Notes: generated by a model not told the origin, from the sequence alone. 64,000 bases of DNA from Sphingomonas pokkalii (GCF_003096275.1 NZ_QENQ01000001.1:4052009-4116008), one strand, 5' to 3'; counted from the first letter of the stretch, positions 37,091 to 45,917 are shown. Program-made: numbers and translations.

Positions 37091-38209
37091 TCAGTTGCAG
37101 CTATGGGCGTCCTCCAAAATCTGCGTTAGCGCGTCGTGCGCCATGGCGGTGGCCGCAGCCGGCGCGCGGTGCAGATGGGTGACGTAATAGGTGGCAAGGT
37201 CGCGCGCCACGGCGCTGGTCTCGGCCCGGCTGACGCCTTTTCGTGTGGGAAGCGTCTTCGATGTTACGTGGGGTGCGAACCCCAGCCTTGCCTGGTCGAT
37301 GTCGCGGTTGAACCCGCGATAGATGGCGTAGCGGATCGTGCCGTCGCATTCGGGCCAGCTGCGAAACAGCTTCGTCCTGAGCGCCTCCAGGGCGGGCAGC
37401 GGCGGCAGGCTGTCGCCGCAATCATTTCCGATAACGAAATTGTCCATCGTCGAACCGAATACCGGGCCGGTGGCATTCAGCAGCTTCGGATGGCGGACGA
37501 TCGCCGCGCAGGGAAGCATCCGCGGCATATCGGCAAGCTTGGGCTCGTCGAGATAGGGGCCGAGGACATTGAGGAAGGCGGCGAAATGCTGGTCGGATCG
37601 GAACACGTCGCCGATCGCCCGGATCGTGATCCCGTCTTGCCCGGTGGTTTGCAGAATGGCATTGCCGAACGATTGGTGTTCCTCCGTCTGAAGCGCGGTC
37701 AAATACGGTTGCAGCAGCGTTGCGATGCGGTTCCGGCTGCGCGCTCGTTCCGGTGCGGCCCAGTTCGCATGCAACGGCGCCTCGGACCAGAGCTGGACGG
37801 CCTCGAGAATGGGAGCGAAGGCGGGGTCCCCGCGGCGCAGGATCGGAAGCGCGGTGTTCGGGGCGCTGATCAAGGCAGCGATTGCCAGTTCCTGGTTGCG
37901 AACCGCATAGCGCTGGGCAAGGCAGGCCGCGGCTGGCAGGGACGGGCGGGGGGCCGCCGCACAATCCCGCATTCCCTGTAGCGCGGTGCGCTGGACCGCG
38001 AGCTGGTTGGAGGGGCCGGCCCCGAACGCGCTTTGCTTCGCAATCCCGAACAGCTGCGCCATTTCGCGATCGAGCGCGCTAAGGTTCGGATCGGCGCAGA
38101 TCGTTTTCTCGATCGGCGTGTTCGCGGTCGAGCAGGCGAAGCTGGGGCCGCTTTCCGCCTGCGTCGGGGCTGCCATCAGTGCAAGCGGGGCCAGGACAGA
38201 TAGGATCAA
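37091..38209 (-). CDS. Exported protein with LprI-like N-terminal domain
   Basis: A 372-residue protein. The only sensible start is a TTG at 38209 with AAGGG 9 nt upstream, giving a signal peptide ([17 protein letters not shown]); no ATG is available at the right place. Residues about 20-105 resemble the LprI/DUF1311 Cys-rich domain ([20 protein letters not shown], then LDREMAQLF), found in lysozyme-inhibitor-like and other periplasmic proteins. The rest, to residue 372, I do not recognise; it contains further Cys pairs ([21 protein letters not shown]) likely to form disulfides. Probably periplasmic, with unknown role. Confidence 0.75.
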   Translation of the reverse strand: MILSVLAPLALMAAPTQAESGPSFACSTANTPIEKTICADPNLSALDREMAQLFGIAKQSAFGAGPSNQLAVQRTALQGMRDCAAAPRPSLPAAACLAQRYAVRNQELAIAALISAPNTALPILRRGDPAFAPILEAVQLWSEAPLHANWAAPERARSRNRIATLLQPYLTALQTEEHQSFGNAILQTTGQDGITIRAIGDVFRSDQHFAAFLNVLGPYLDEPKLADMPRMLPCAAIVRHPKLLNATGPVFGSTMDNFVIGNDCGDSLPPLPALEALRTKLFRSWPECDGTIRYAIYRGFNRDIDQARLGFAPHVTSKTLPTRKGVSRAETSAVARDLATYYVTHLHRAPAAATAMAHDALTQILEDAHSCN

Positions 38210-38309
38210 GGTGGTTTCCCTTCGTGCGCAGGATGCACGAACCCTTATTACGCTCCGTATCGGGATGCGAGGGATGACGATCCCGTCGAACCCCGCTAGA
38301 GCAACCGCC

Positions 38310-38672
38310 GTGACCGACATTCGCGAAACGGGCGCCGCGCTCGACCCGAAATACGATGCCAACGGCCTGATCACCGCCGTCGCCACCCACGCCACCACCG
38401 GCGAGGTGCTGATGCTCGCCCATATGAATGCCGAGGCGCTGGCGGTGACGCTGGAGACCGGCAAGGCGACCTTCTGGTCGCGCAGTCGCGGTCGGTTGTG
38501 GACCAAGGGCGAGACCTCGTGCCATTTCCTCCAAGTCGTCGAAGCGCGGATCGATTGCGACCAGGATGCGCTCTGGCTGCGCGTCGAGCCGCATGGCCCC
38601 GCCTGCCACACCGGCGCGCCGAGCTGCTTCTATCGTCGCATCGAGAACGGAGCGCTGGTGCGCGACGCATGA
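38310..38672 (+). CDS. hisI: Phosphoribosyl-AMP cyclohydrolase
   Basis: A 120-residue enzyme of histidine synthesis that opens the purine ring of PR-AMP. It starts at a GTG at 38310 that gives the normal length; the longer frame upstream overlaps the divergent gene. Motifs: [27 protein letters not shown] (metal-binding Asp/Cys) and [14 protein letters not shown] (zinc Cys/His). There is no fused hisE, and no other his genes are in the window. Its stop overlaps the start of the next lipoprotein gene (ATGA). Confidence 0.95.
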   Translation: MTDIRETGAALDPKYDANGLITAVATHATTGEVLMLAHMNAEALAVTLETGKATFWSRSRGRLWTKGETSCHFLQVVEARIDCDQDALWLRVEPHGPACHTGAPSCFYRRIENGALVRDA

Positions 38673-39166
38673 GGCTGGGAGGGCTGGCGCTGCTGCTGGG
38701 GCTTGCGGCCTGTGGCGGGCCCGCCAGTGCGCCGCCGTCGAACGCGTCCCTGGATCTCGAAACGGCGGCAATCCAGCGCGGGCTGGTGCGCGATCCCAAG
38801 GACATGAGCATCGTCGGCAGTTATGCGCGAGGGCCCGATCGACTGTGCATCGTGCCGGACGGCGCGGGGCGCCGGATCGGCATCGTCATCGAGTATGGCG
38901 CGGGCAATGGCTGCCGCGCGATCGGCGCTGCGCGGCGCACCGGCGACGGGCTTGACCTGGTGCTCGGCGGAGATGGCGCCTGCCGTTTCACCGCGCGCTA
39001 TGACGGCGATCATCTCGCCCTCCCGGGTGCGTTGCCCAAGGCATGTGCGCTGCTATGCACCGGCCGGGCCGCGCTTGCGGGGGCGCAGTTCGTGCGGCTG
39101 GGCGAGTCGGTGGCCGAGGCACAGGCGATGCGCGACGCCGACGGCCGCCCCCTCTGCGGCGAGTAG
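38669..39166 (+). CDS. Small lipoprotein, unknown function
   Basis: A 165-residue protein that starts inside the hisI stop (ATGA overlap). The signal [13 protein letters not shown] has a lipobox with the lipid-bearing Cys at residue 15, followed by a short Pro/Ser/Ala linker. The mature part (about 30-165) is beta-rich, with two Cys-containing turns ([24 protein letters not shown]) and a CALLCTG pair. I do not recognise the family. Coupling to hisI is probably positional only. Confidence 0.8.
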   Translation: MRLGGLALLLGLAACGGPASAPPSNASLDLETAAIQRGLVRDPKDMSIVGSYARGPDRLCIVPDGAGRRIGIVIEYGAGNGCRAIGAARRTGDGLDLVLGGDGACRFTARYDGDHLALPGALPKACALLCTGRAALAGAQFVRLGESVAEAQAMRDADGRPLCGE

Positions 39167-39233
39167 ACCGGCCGCCTGCATGTGATATCCTCCCGATGGC
39201 GGCAGCTAGAGTCTGCCCTTTTGGAGAGTGCCG

Positions 39234-39599
39234 ATGCGTATTCTGCTCCTTGCCAGCACCCTTTGCCTGCTTCCACTCGCGCCAGCATCCGCCCAGATCT
39301 GGGGTGGCCCCGTGCCCGCCAGTGCCGGTGGCAGCGCCGCTGCGCGCGGTATCCAGATCGCCCCGCAGCCGCGGAGCGCGCGTAGCGAGATCCGCGCCGG
39401 CGAGCGCAGCGGCCAGCTGACCCGGGGCGAGGCCAGGCAGCTTCGGCGTGCGGGCGGAGGCAACACCGCGCTTGCCGATCGGATCGGGCGGGATGGCCTC
39501 AGCGAGTCGGAAGCCGCCGAGCTCGATACCCGCGCGCTCCTGCTGCACGAGGACATTGTCCGTGCCCGCTCGAACGGTGTTTCGCGCCCGAAGAAATAG
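39234..39599 (+). CDS. Small secreted hypothetical protein
   Basis: A 121-residue protein; the ATG at 39234, 7 nt after GGAG, is preferred to a GTG two codons earlier that would touch the Shine-Dalgarno. A signal peptide (ILLLASTLCLLPLAPASAQ) precedes a Gly/Ala-rich linker and a helical part with RAGERSGQLTRGEARQLRR, a motif seen in small periplasmic proteins of sphingomonads. The C-terminus is basic. Function unknown. Confidence 0.75.
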   Translation: MRILLLASTLCLLPLAPASAQIWGGPVPASAGGSAAARGIQIAPQPRSARSEIRAGERSGQLTRGEARQLRRAGGGNTALADRIGRDGLSESEAAELDTRALLLHEDIVRARSNGVSRPKK

Positions 39600-39609
39600 C
39601 GCTGCGTGC

Positions 39610-39633
39610 TTGACGTTCACGTAAAGGTAAACT
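39610..39633 (+). promoter_or_regulatory. Candidate MerR-type operator/promoter
   Basis: A -35-like TTGACG (39610-39615) is followed by TTCACGTAAA, a near-palindrome centred on ACGT, and GGTAAAC, 12 bp before the MerR gene. The ACGT-centred pattern resembles LiuR-class MerR sites in front of acyl-CoA genes. The gene likely regulates itself and the dehydrogenase behind it. Confidence 0.4.
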
Positions 39634-39644
39634 AGAAAGGAGGC

Positions 39645-40073
39645 ATGACCGCTGCTGCCTTTCCGATCGAGGCCTTGGCGCCGATCGAACCGCGTCCGGA
39701 CCGCGACGCCTTTTCCATTTCGGACCTGTGCGCCGAGTTCGGCGTCACGCCGCGCGCGCTGCGTTTCTATGAGGATGAAGGGCTGATTTCGCCGGAGCGG
39801 CGGGGCACCCAGCGCATCTACACGCACCGCGATCGCGCCCGGCTCGCCTGGATCCTGCGCGGCAAGCGCGTCGGCTTCAGCCTGGGCGAGATCAAGGAGA
39901 TGATCGATCTCTACGATCTGGGCGACGGCCGGCGCGTGCAGCGCCAGGTGACGCTGGAGCGCTGCATGGACCGCATCGCCCATCTGGAAGCGCAGAAGCG
40001 CGATATCGATGCGCACATCGCCGAACTCGCCCAGTTCGTCGACCTGATCAAAAGCAAAGACAACGAGCACTAA
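39645..40073 (+). CDS. MerR-family regulator (LiuR-like)
   Basis: A 142-residue regulator with a near-perfect AAAGGAGG before its ATG. The winged helix-turn-helix is at about residues 22-65 (FSISDLCAEFGVTPRALRFYEDEGL, then SPERRG), followed by a long dimerisation helix (about 85-135). There are no metal-binding Cys, so the ligand is probably an organic metabolite. MerR proteins with this form next to acyl-CoA dehydrogenases belong to the LiuR-type controllers of branched-chain acid and fatty-acid breakdown. The acyl-CoA dehydrogenase gene follows after 26 bp. Confidence 0.88.
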   Translation: MTAAAFPIEALAPIEPRPDRDAFSISDLCAEFGVTPRALRFYEDEGLISPERRGTQRIYTHRDRARLAWILRGKRVGFSLGEIKEMIDLYDLGDGRRVQRQVTLERCMDRIAHLEAQKRDIDAHIAELAQFVDLIKSKDNEH

Positions 40074-40086
40074 GAACAACGAGCAC
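40060..40086 (+). repeat. Short direct repeat ACAACGAGCAC spanning the MerR stop
   Basis: An 11-bp sequence occurs at 40060-40070 and again at 40076-40086, with a 16-bp period. The first copy encodes the last codons of the MerR protein and the second lies in the gap before the dehydrogenase gene. It looks like a small slippage duplication. Confidence 0.7.
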
Positions 40087-40099
40087 CGAGGAACCTGAA

Positions 40100-41902
40100 A
40101 TGCCGCAGTTTACGCCCCCCGTGCGCGACACGCGCTTCGTTCTCGATCGGGTCATCGGGCTCGATCGCTACACCAACCTGCCGCACTTCCAGGCGGCGAC
40201 CCCCGACGTGGTCGATGCGGTGCTGGAGGAAGGCGGCAAGTTCGTCGCCGAGGTCCTCTTCCCGATCAACCATAGCGGCGACCAGCAGGGCTGCACCCGC
40301 CACCCCGATGGCAGCGTGACCACGCCCGACGGCTTCAAGGAAGCCTATGCCCAGTTCGTCGAGAGCGGCTGGTGCACGCTGAGCGCGCCGCCCGAATTCG
40401 GCGGCCAGGGCATGCCGCACATCGTGGCGACGGCGTTCCAGGAATATATGATCTCCGCCAACATGGCCTTCGCGATGTATTCGGGGCTGGCGCATGGTGC
40501 GATCTCGGCACTGCTGGTCAAGGGCTCGGAGGCGCAGAAGGCCAAGTATGTGCCGAAGATGGTCTCGGGCGAATGGGGCGGCACGATGAACCTGACGGAG
40601 CCACAGTGCGGCACCGATCTGGGCCTGATCAAGACCAAGGCCGAGCCGAATGCCGACGGATCCTACAGCATCACCGGCACCAAGATCTTCATTTCGTCGG
40701 GCGAGCACGACCTGACCAGCAACATCATCCATCTGGTGCTGGCCAAGACGCCGGGCGCGCCGGACAGCACCAAGGGCATCTCGCTGTTCGTGGTGCCCAA
40801 GTTCCTGGTGAACGACGACGGCTCGCTGGGCGAACGCAACGCCGTGACCTGCGGCTCGATCGAGCACAAGATGGGCATCCACGGCAACTCGACCTGCGTG
40901 ATGAACTATGACGGCGCGAAGGGCTGGCTGGTCGGCGAGGAGATGAAGGGCCTGGCCGCGATGTTCATCATGATGAACGCCGCGCGGCTGGGTGTCGGCC
41001 TGCAGGGCCTCGGCATCGCCGAAGTCGCGATGCAGAACGCGGTCCAGTACGCCGGCGACCGCCGCCAGGGCCGCGCGCTGACCGGGCCGCAGGAGCCCAA
41101 TGAAAAGGCCGACACGCTGTTCGTCCACCCGGATGTCCGCCGCATGCTGATGGAGGCCAAGGCCCAGATCGAGGGTCTGCGCGCGCTGTGCCTGTGGGGC
41201 GCGCTCCAGGTCGACATGGAACATGCCGCGCCGACCGAGGAGGAGCGCCAGCTCGCCGGCGACCTGATCGGGCTGCTGACCCCGGTGATCAAGGGCGTCG
41301 GCACCGATATCGGCTACAAGGTCGCGACCGATTGCCAGCAGGTCTATGGCGGCCATGGCTATATCGCCGAATGGGGCATGGAACAGTATGTCCGCGATGC
41401 CCGCATCGCGATGATCTACGAAGGCACCAACGGCGTACAGGCGATGGATCTGGTCGGCCGCAAGCTGGCGCTGAACGGCGGTCGTGCCGTGCAGGCCTTC
41501 TTCCGCGTCGTCGGCGAGGAAATCGCGGCGGCCAAGGGCAATGAAAAGCTCGCAGGCTTCGCGGAAGCCCTCGAAAAGGCGCTGGGCCATCTGCAGGGCG
41601 CCACCATGTGGCTCGCGCAGAACGGGTTCAAGAACCCGAACGAGGTCGGCGCGGGCGCCTATCCCTATATGCAGCTGACCGGGCTGGTCGCGCTCGGCCT
41701 GATGTGGCTGCGCATGGTCAAGGCGGCGAGCGAGGCGCTGGCGCAGGGCGCCGAGGATGTCGCGTTCCTCGAGGCCAAGCTGGTCACCGCGCGCTTCTAT
41801 GCCGAGCGGTTCCTTCCCGATGCCAGCGGCCTGCGCCGCAAGATCGAGGCGGGCAGCGAGAGCGTGATGGCGCTCGACCCGGAGATGTTCCGGGCGGCCT
41901 AA
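40100..41902 (+). CDS. Acyl-CoA dehydrogenase, large DmdC-like type
   Basis: A 600-residue FAD enzyme, longer than the usual ~390 because of a ~40-residue N-terminal extension and a C-terminal helical extension (about 470-600). Visible parts: GWCTLSAPPEFGGQGMP, MNLTEPQCGTDLG, ITGTKIFISSGEHDL, EHKMGIHGNSTC, and the C-terminal catalytic region YGGHGYIAEWGMEQYVRD and IYEGTNGVQAMDL. This architecture is shared with DmdC, the 3-methylmercaptopropionyl-CoA dehydrogenase, and related medium-chain enzymes; the exact substrate is open. It is cotranscribed with the LiuR-like MerR gene. Its stop overlaps that of the opposing SleB-like gene by 3 bp. Confidence 0.92.
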   Translation: MPQFTPPVRDTRFVLDRVIGLDRYTNLPHFQAATPDVVDAVLEEGGKFVAEVLFPINHSGDQQGCTRHPDGSVTTPDGFKEAYAQFVESGWCTLSAPPEFGGQGMPHIVATAFQEYMISANMAFAMYSGLAHGAISALLVKGSEAQKAKYVPKMVSGEWGGTMNLTEPQCGTDLGLIKTKAEPNADGSYSITGTKIFISSGEHDLTSNIIHLVLAKTPGAPDSTKGISLFVVPKFLVNDDGSLGERNAVTCGSIEHKMGIHGNSTCVMNYDGAKGWLVGEEMKGLAAMFIMMNAARLGVGLQGLGIAEVAMQNAVQYAGDRRQGRALTGPQEPNEKADTLFVHPDVRRMLMEAKAQIEGLRALCLWGALQVDMEHAAPTEEERQLAGDLIGLLTPVIKGVGTDIGYKVATDCQQVYGGHGYIAEWGMEQYVRDARIAMIYEGTNGVQAMDLVGRKLALNGGRAVQAFFRVVGEEIAAAKGNEKLAGFAEALEKALGHLQGATMWLAQNGFKNPNEVGAGAYPYMQLTGLVALGLMWLRMVKAASEALAQGAEDVAFLEAKLVTARFYAERFLPDASGLRRKIEAGSESVMALDPEMFRAA

Positions 41903-43287
41903 TCGCTGCTTGCGGTTGAAGGGGCCGGCGTCGCGGGAGCCGCGGCGCCGGCCTTGTTCTGTGCGGCTGGCTTGCGGCGGACGCCGTCGAGCGGCGACAC
42001 GTCCGGGCTGGGCGGCAGCGCGGGAGGCGGCGCCGGCGCAGCCTGGCGGCGCATGCATTGGGCAGGGTTGGGCCGACGGAACTGTTCGCAGTTCCACAGC
42101 GCCTTCACATATTGCACCCGCTCGTCGCGGAGATAGCTGAACGACATCGCCGCCGCCTGCTCGCCGGTGGGGGGCAGGCGGGCAGGTTTTCGCGCGGGAT
42201 CGCTCCACGCCATGAACTTGCAATAGGGCCGGTCCCCACAGGTCCGCAGCGCGATGGCCGGGTAGAGATCGGGCAGCATGTCGTCCGGCAGCGTCACCAG
42301 GAAGACGTTCTGGTCGCCGGCGACGGACGCCGGCAGCGCGCTTTCCGGAAGCGATGCGGCCACCTTCTGCACGTCGAACAAGAGCCCGGTCGCGCCCGGA
42401 TCGCCCAACGGGGCGGTTTCCGCGGCCGTCGCGCCCTGATGGGTGGGGGAGAGTTTGCCGAGCAGGGCGATCTGCGGCTCTTCGGCGATGTAGCTGCGGT
42501 TGAAAGCGGGCGGGGTGCCCCACCATCCGGCCCAGCGGAAGAACAAATGGCTATGCAGCGCGACGATCTTGTCGAGGCTCGCGCTCCAATAGGGCACCAC
42601 CCAATCGGTATGGTAATGGGTCGCGTGGCCGACGGGGCGGAACACCGCGCCGTGCAGCGCCATCGTCGCGATCGCGCGGGCGCGGGCCCAGGCGGCGGGC
42701 GTCGGCGACCAGCGCTGCAGCGCGCCGTCGCAGCTGAAGGTGAACTGGCAGCCCGTGCTGCGCTCCGATCCCTGAAACACAACCCCGCACACCGTTTTTG
42801 GGAAGGCGGGATGGCGGATGCGGTTCAGTACCACCTGGGCCACCGCCCGTTCGCCCACCGCATCGTCACCCGCCTCATAGACTTCAGCCGCGGCGAGGCA
42901 ATCGATCGCGCGTTGCTGGCTTTCGACGCTGCCTGAAAGGTGGAACGGCCGCGCCGCCGGGTTCGGATCGGTGGAGAAGGGGATAGAAGCGTTGAATGCC
43001 CGCGCATCCTCGGGCGACAGATCGGCGATCGCGACGGGCTCGACCGGCGGCAGCTCCTCCTTGGGGACGACGCGGTTGGCAAGCGCAACCGGCGGGACGC
43101 GGTGGGGCCGTCGGGGCAGCTGCCTGGGCGCGTTGATCACCAGCAGGGTCGGTATCGCCAATGCAGCAAGCGCGATGATGCCGATAAGCAGGCGAAGCCA
43201 GGCGGGAACGGATGGGGAGGAAATATTGGGCGTCACAGGCGGTTGTGGCGTTCTCGATCGAGGGAGGCCGCCTGTATCCGAAAGCAT
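41899..43287 (-). CDS. SleB-type cell wall hydrolase
   Basis: A 462-residue protein with a single N-terminal membrane helix (about 33-53), a proline-rich spacer, and a SleB/Hydrolase_2 domain at about residues 125-245: LAAAEVYEAGDDAVGERAVAQ, then VVLNRIRHPAFP, VVFQGSERSTGCQFTFSCDG and HATHYHTDWVVPYW. These are lytic-transglycosylase-like amidases acting on peptidoglycan; the conserved Glu in the first segment is the likely catalytic residue. The C-terminal 200 residues, with two Cys (TCGDRPYCKF) and a Pro/Ala-rich tail, are not recognised. Likely periplasmic. It is divergent from the antiporter gene. Confidence 0.88.
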   Translation of the reverse strand: MLSDTGGLPRSRTPQPPVTPNISSPSVPAWLRLLIGIIALAALAIPTLLVINAPRQLPRRPHRVPPVALANRVVPKEELPPVEPVAIADLSPEDARAFNASIPFSTDPNPAARPFHLSGSVESQQRAIDCLAAAEVYEAGDDAVGERAVAQVVLNRIRHPAFPKTVCGVVFQGSERSTGCQFTFSCDGALQRWSPTPAAWARARAIATMALHGAVFRPVGHATHYHTDWVVPYWSASLDKIVALHSHLFFRWAGWWGTPPAFNRSYIAEEPQIALLGKLSPTHQGATAAETAPLGDPGATGLLFDVQKVAASLPESALPASVAGDQNVFLVTLPDDMLPDLYPAIALRTCGDRPYCKFMAWSDPARKPARLPPTGEQAAAMSFSYLRDERVQYVKALWNCEQFRRPNPAQCMRRQAAPAPPPALPPSPDVSPLDGVRRKPAAQNKAGAAAPATPAPSTASSD

Positions 43288-43399
43288 GCGTCGTGGAAAC
43301 AGCGGCCGGGACCACGGTTGAAACGGAACCGATACGGTGCCGTGACCGTATTGCAGTGCCGCACCTTTTAACTCTGCACCGACGAGGTAGTTTCCCCGA

Positions 43400-45217
43400 A
43401 TGCATCAACCCGCGCTTGTCATCGCGTTGATCGGTGCGCTCGGCATCGGTGCGCAGTGGATCGCCTGGCGTACCGGCTGGCCCGCCATCGCGCTGATGCT
43501 CGTTGCCGGGGTGCTGGCGGGGCCCGTGGCAGGTCTGATCGAGCCGCACGCGGTGTTCGGCGAGCTGCTCGAGCCGATCGTCTCGATCGCGGTCGCGCTG
43601 ATCCTGTTCGAAGGCGGCCTCAGCCTCAATTTTCGCGAGTTGCGGCGGACGGACGGTGCCGTCACCCGGCTGGTGTTGCTGGGGGTGCCGATCGGCTGGG
43701 GGCTGGGGACGCTGGCGCTCTATTACGCTGCCGGACTGGTATGGCCGGTGGCCACGCTGTTCGCGGGCATCCTTGTCGTCACCGGGCCTACGGTGGTGCT
43801 GCCGCTGCTGCGCCAGAGCAATGTCGCGCAGCGCCCACGCGCGATCCTCAAATGGGAAGCGATCGTCAACGATCCGATCGGCGCATTGTGCGGACTGATC
43901 ACCTATGAATATCTCCGCCGGGTGGGCGATGGCGGCACGCTGCTCAGCGTGCTGGGCTCGCTGCTTGCCGCCAGCGTCGTCGCCGGGCTGATCGGCTGGG
44001 GCGCGGCAAAGGCGATCGGCTGGGCCTTCCCGCGCGGTCATGTGCCCGAGTATCTGAAGGCGCCGGTGCTGCTCGTCGCGGTGATCGGCGTGTTCGTGGG
44101 ATCGAACCTGATCCAGCAGGAAACCGGGCTGATCACCGTGACGGTGATGGGCGTGGCGCTGGCCAATATGCGCCTCGATTCGCTGCGGGACATTCATCCG
44201 TTCAAGGAGAACGTCACCGTCCTCCTCATCTCCGGCGTGTTCGTGCTGCTCTCTGCCTCGCTCGATTTCGAGGTGTTGCGGCATTTCGAATGGCGCTTCC
44301 TCGCCTTCCTCGCCGCGTTGCTGTTCCTCGTGCGGCCGATCACGGTGCTGCTGAGCCTCGCCTTCACCAAGGTACCGTGGAACGAGCGGTTGCTCGTCGC
44401 CTGGATCGCGCCGCGCGGTATCGTCGCCGTGGCGATTTCGGGGCTGTTCGCGCTGCGGCTCGACAAGCTCGGCTACAGCGACGGCGCGATCCTGGTGACG
44501 CTCTCCTTCGCCGTCGTGGTTGCGACGATCGTCGCGCACGGCTTCTCGATCGGCCCGGTCGCCAAGTTGCTGAAGGTGACGGGTGCAACCGAGCGCGGGC
44601 TGTTGATCGTCGGCGGCACGCCATGGAGTTTGGCCCTGGCCGATCAACTGCGCCAGCTCGATGTGCCGGTGACGATCTGTGACACCAGCTGGCAACGGCT
44701 GCGTGCCGCCCGCTCGGCGGGCATTCCGACCTATCATGGCGAAATCCTGGCGGAGGCGACCGAGGATCGGCTCGATCTCTCGCAGTTCCAGGTGCTTGCC
44801 GCGACCAGCGACAACGAGGCGTATAACGCGCTGGTCTGCAACGAATTCGCTCCCGAGATCGGGCGAGACAATGTCTATCAGCTCGGCAGTGGCGGGCATG
44901 GCGAAGATGCGCGGGCGCTGCCCGAATCCCTGCGCGGCCGCGCGCTGTTCACCAATGGCCATGGCGTCGACGAGATCGTCGAGCGTGAGCGCGAAGGCTG
45001 GAGCTTTCGCAAGACGCGCTTGACCGAGCAGTTCGATTTCGACGCCGCCAAGGCCGATCTGCCGGATGCGGCGGACATGCTGCTGCTGGTGCGCAAGGGC
45101 GGGCTGCTCCGCTTCTTCTCGCACGCCAGCCGGCCGACGCCGCAACCCGGCGACACGATCATCTCATACGTGCCCCCCATGCCGGCGGCGCGACGGCTTC
45201 AGGAGGAGGTTGCATGA
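43400..45217 (+). CDS. Cation:proton antiporter (CPA1/NhaP type) with RCK-like domain
   Basis: A 605-residue inner-membrane protein. About 12-13 membrane helices fill residues 1-390, with IVVTGPTVVLPLLR and EAIVNDPIGAL carrying the conserved ND pair of the ion site and APRGIVAVAIS later. Residues about 395-510 form a TrkA-N/RCK-like Rossmann domain (GLLIVGGTPWSLALADQLRQ, VPVTICDTS), which often senses NAD(H). Probably exchanges Na+ or K+ for H+. Its stop overlaps the OmpA-type lipoprotein start by 4 bp (ATGA). Confidence 0.92.
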   Translation: MHQPALVIALIGALGIGAQWIAWRTGWPAIALMLVAGVLAGPVAGLIEPHAVFGELLEPIVSIAVALILFEGGLSLNFRELRRTDGAVTRLVLLGVPIGWGLGTLALYYAAGLVWPVATLFAGILVVTGPTVVLPLLRQSNVAQRPRAILKWEAIVNDPIGALCGLITYEYLRRVGDGGTLLSVLGSLLAASVVAGLIGWGAAKAIGWAFPRGHVPEYLKAPVLLVAVIGVFVGSNLIQQETGLITVTVMGVALANMRLDSLRDIHPFKENVTVLLISGVFVLLSASLDFEVLRHFEWRFLAFLAALLFLVRPITVLLSLAFTKVPWNERLLVAWIAPRGIVAVAISGLFALRLDKLGYSDGAILVTLSFAVVVATIVAHGFSIGPVAKLLKVTGATERGLLIVGGTPWSLALADQLRQLDVPVTICDTSWQRLRAARSAGIPTYHGEILAEATEDRLDLSQFQVLAATSDNEAYNALVCNEFAPEIGRDNVYQLGSGGHGEDARALPESLRGRALFTNGHGVDEIVEREREGWSFRKTRLTEQFDFDAAKADLPDAADMLLLVRKGGLLRFFSHASRPTPQPGDTIISYVPPMPAARRLQEEVA

Positions 45218-45849
45218 GCAGATGGGCGATGCTGGCACTCGCCGCGATTGCGCTGGCGGGATGCGATGCCCGCGTGCCCGCGGGTGACAATGCGGCGGCA
45301 GAGAATAAGAGCGTTCTTGCCGAAGACGCGGCCGCGAACGACAGTGTGGCGGAAGTACCCAAGTCGATCCTGCGGCCCGAAGTGGTGTCCGACGAGCCCG
45401 AAAAGCCCGTGCTGAAGCCGCTGGACCTCGTGGTGCCCTTCGGCACGTCCGGGCTGAAGCTGGACGATGCCGGCCGCAAGCTGATCGATGCGCTGCTAGC
45501 CGATCCAACGACGGCCGCGGGCGGTGCGATCACGATCGGCGGGCATAGCGACACGCGCGGCAGCGACCGCGACAACCTGGTTGCGTCGCGCAAGCGCGCG
45601 GAGGCGGTGCGCGAGTATCTGTTGTCGAAGGGCGTGCCCGCCGAGCGGATGACCGTGATCGCGTTCGGGGAAGCCCGCGCGCTGGTGCCGAACGCCAAAG
45701 CGGACGGCAGCGACGACCCCGATGCGCGGGCAAAGAACCGGCGCGTCGAGGTGCAGGTGGCGCTTCCCGCAGTCGCGCAACCGCCGGCGGTCGCGCCGGA
45801 CGATGGAACCGCCAAGGCTTCCGTCGTTGATGCTAAGACCCAGGAGTAG
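45214..45849 (+). CDS. OmpA-type peptidoglycan-binding lipoprotein
   Basis: A 211-residue lipoprotein. The lipobox ALAGC places the lipidated Cys at residue 17. A flexible Ala/Glu/Asp-rich linker (about 20-65) leads to an OmpA-like domain (about 70-185) with the peptidoglycan-binding pattern: IGGHSDTRGSDRDN, then LVASRKRAEAVREYLLSKG and RAKNRRVEVQV. It likely tethers the outer membrane to the wall. Translation is coupled to the antiporter gene upstream. A REP-like hairpin follows. Confidence 0.92.
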   Translation: MSRWAMLALAAIALAGCDARVPAGDNAAAENKSVLAEDAAANDSVAEVPKSILRPEVVSDEPEKPVLKPLDLVVPFGTSGLKLDDAGRKLIDALLADPTTAAGGAITIGGHSDTRGSDRDNLVASRKRAEAVREYLLSKGVPAERMTVIAFGEARALVPNAKADGSDDPDARAKNRRVEVQVALPAVAQPPAVAPDDGTAKASVVDAKTQE

Positions 45850-45862
45850 GTCGTAACACGCT

Positions 45863-45888
45863 GTCATCCCGGCTTTCGCCGGGATGAC
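45863..45888. repeat. REP-like perfect hairpin between convergent genes
   Basis: GTCATCCCGGC (45863-45873) and its exact complement (45878-45888) with loop TTTC. This GTCATCCCGGC-TTTC-GCCGGGATGAC unit is a repeat I associate with many alphaproteobacterial genomes. It sits between the convergent OmpA and cysK genes, where it can act as a bidirectional end structure. No T tract is present. Confidence 0.75.
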
Positions 45889-45917
45889 GGTGGAGGGGCA
45901 GCGCCCTCGACCTCCGA

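Noticed and set aside
40070-42526. An 818-codon open frame on the minus strand opposite the acyl-CoA dehydrogenase
   Set aside because: It is antisense to a clear gene with intact motifs. The translation is rich in His, Arg, Ala and Gln with no recognisable domain, as expected from GC-rich antisense frames.
42884-45145. A 753-codon minus-strand frame opposite the antiporter
   Set aside because: Antisense to a gene with a clear CPA1 fold; composition is Gln/His/Arg rich and lacks domains.
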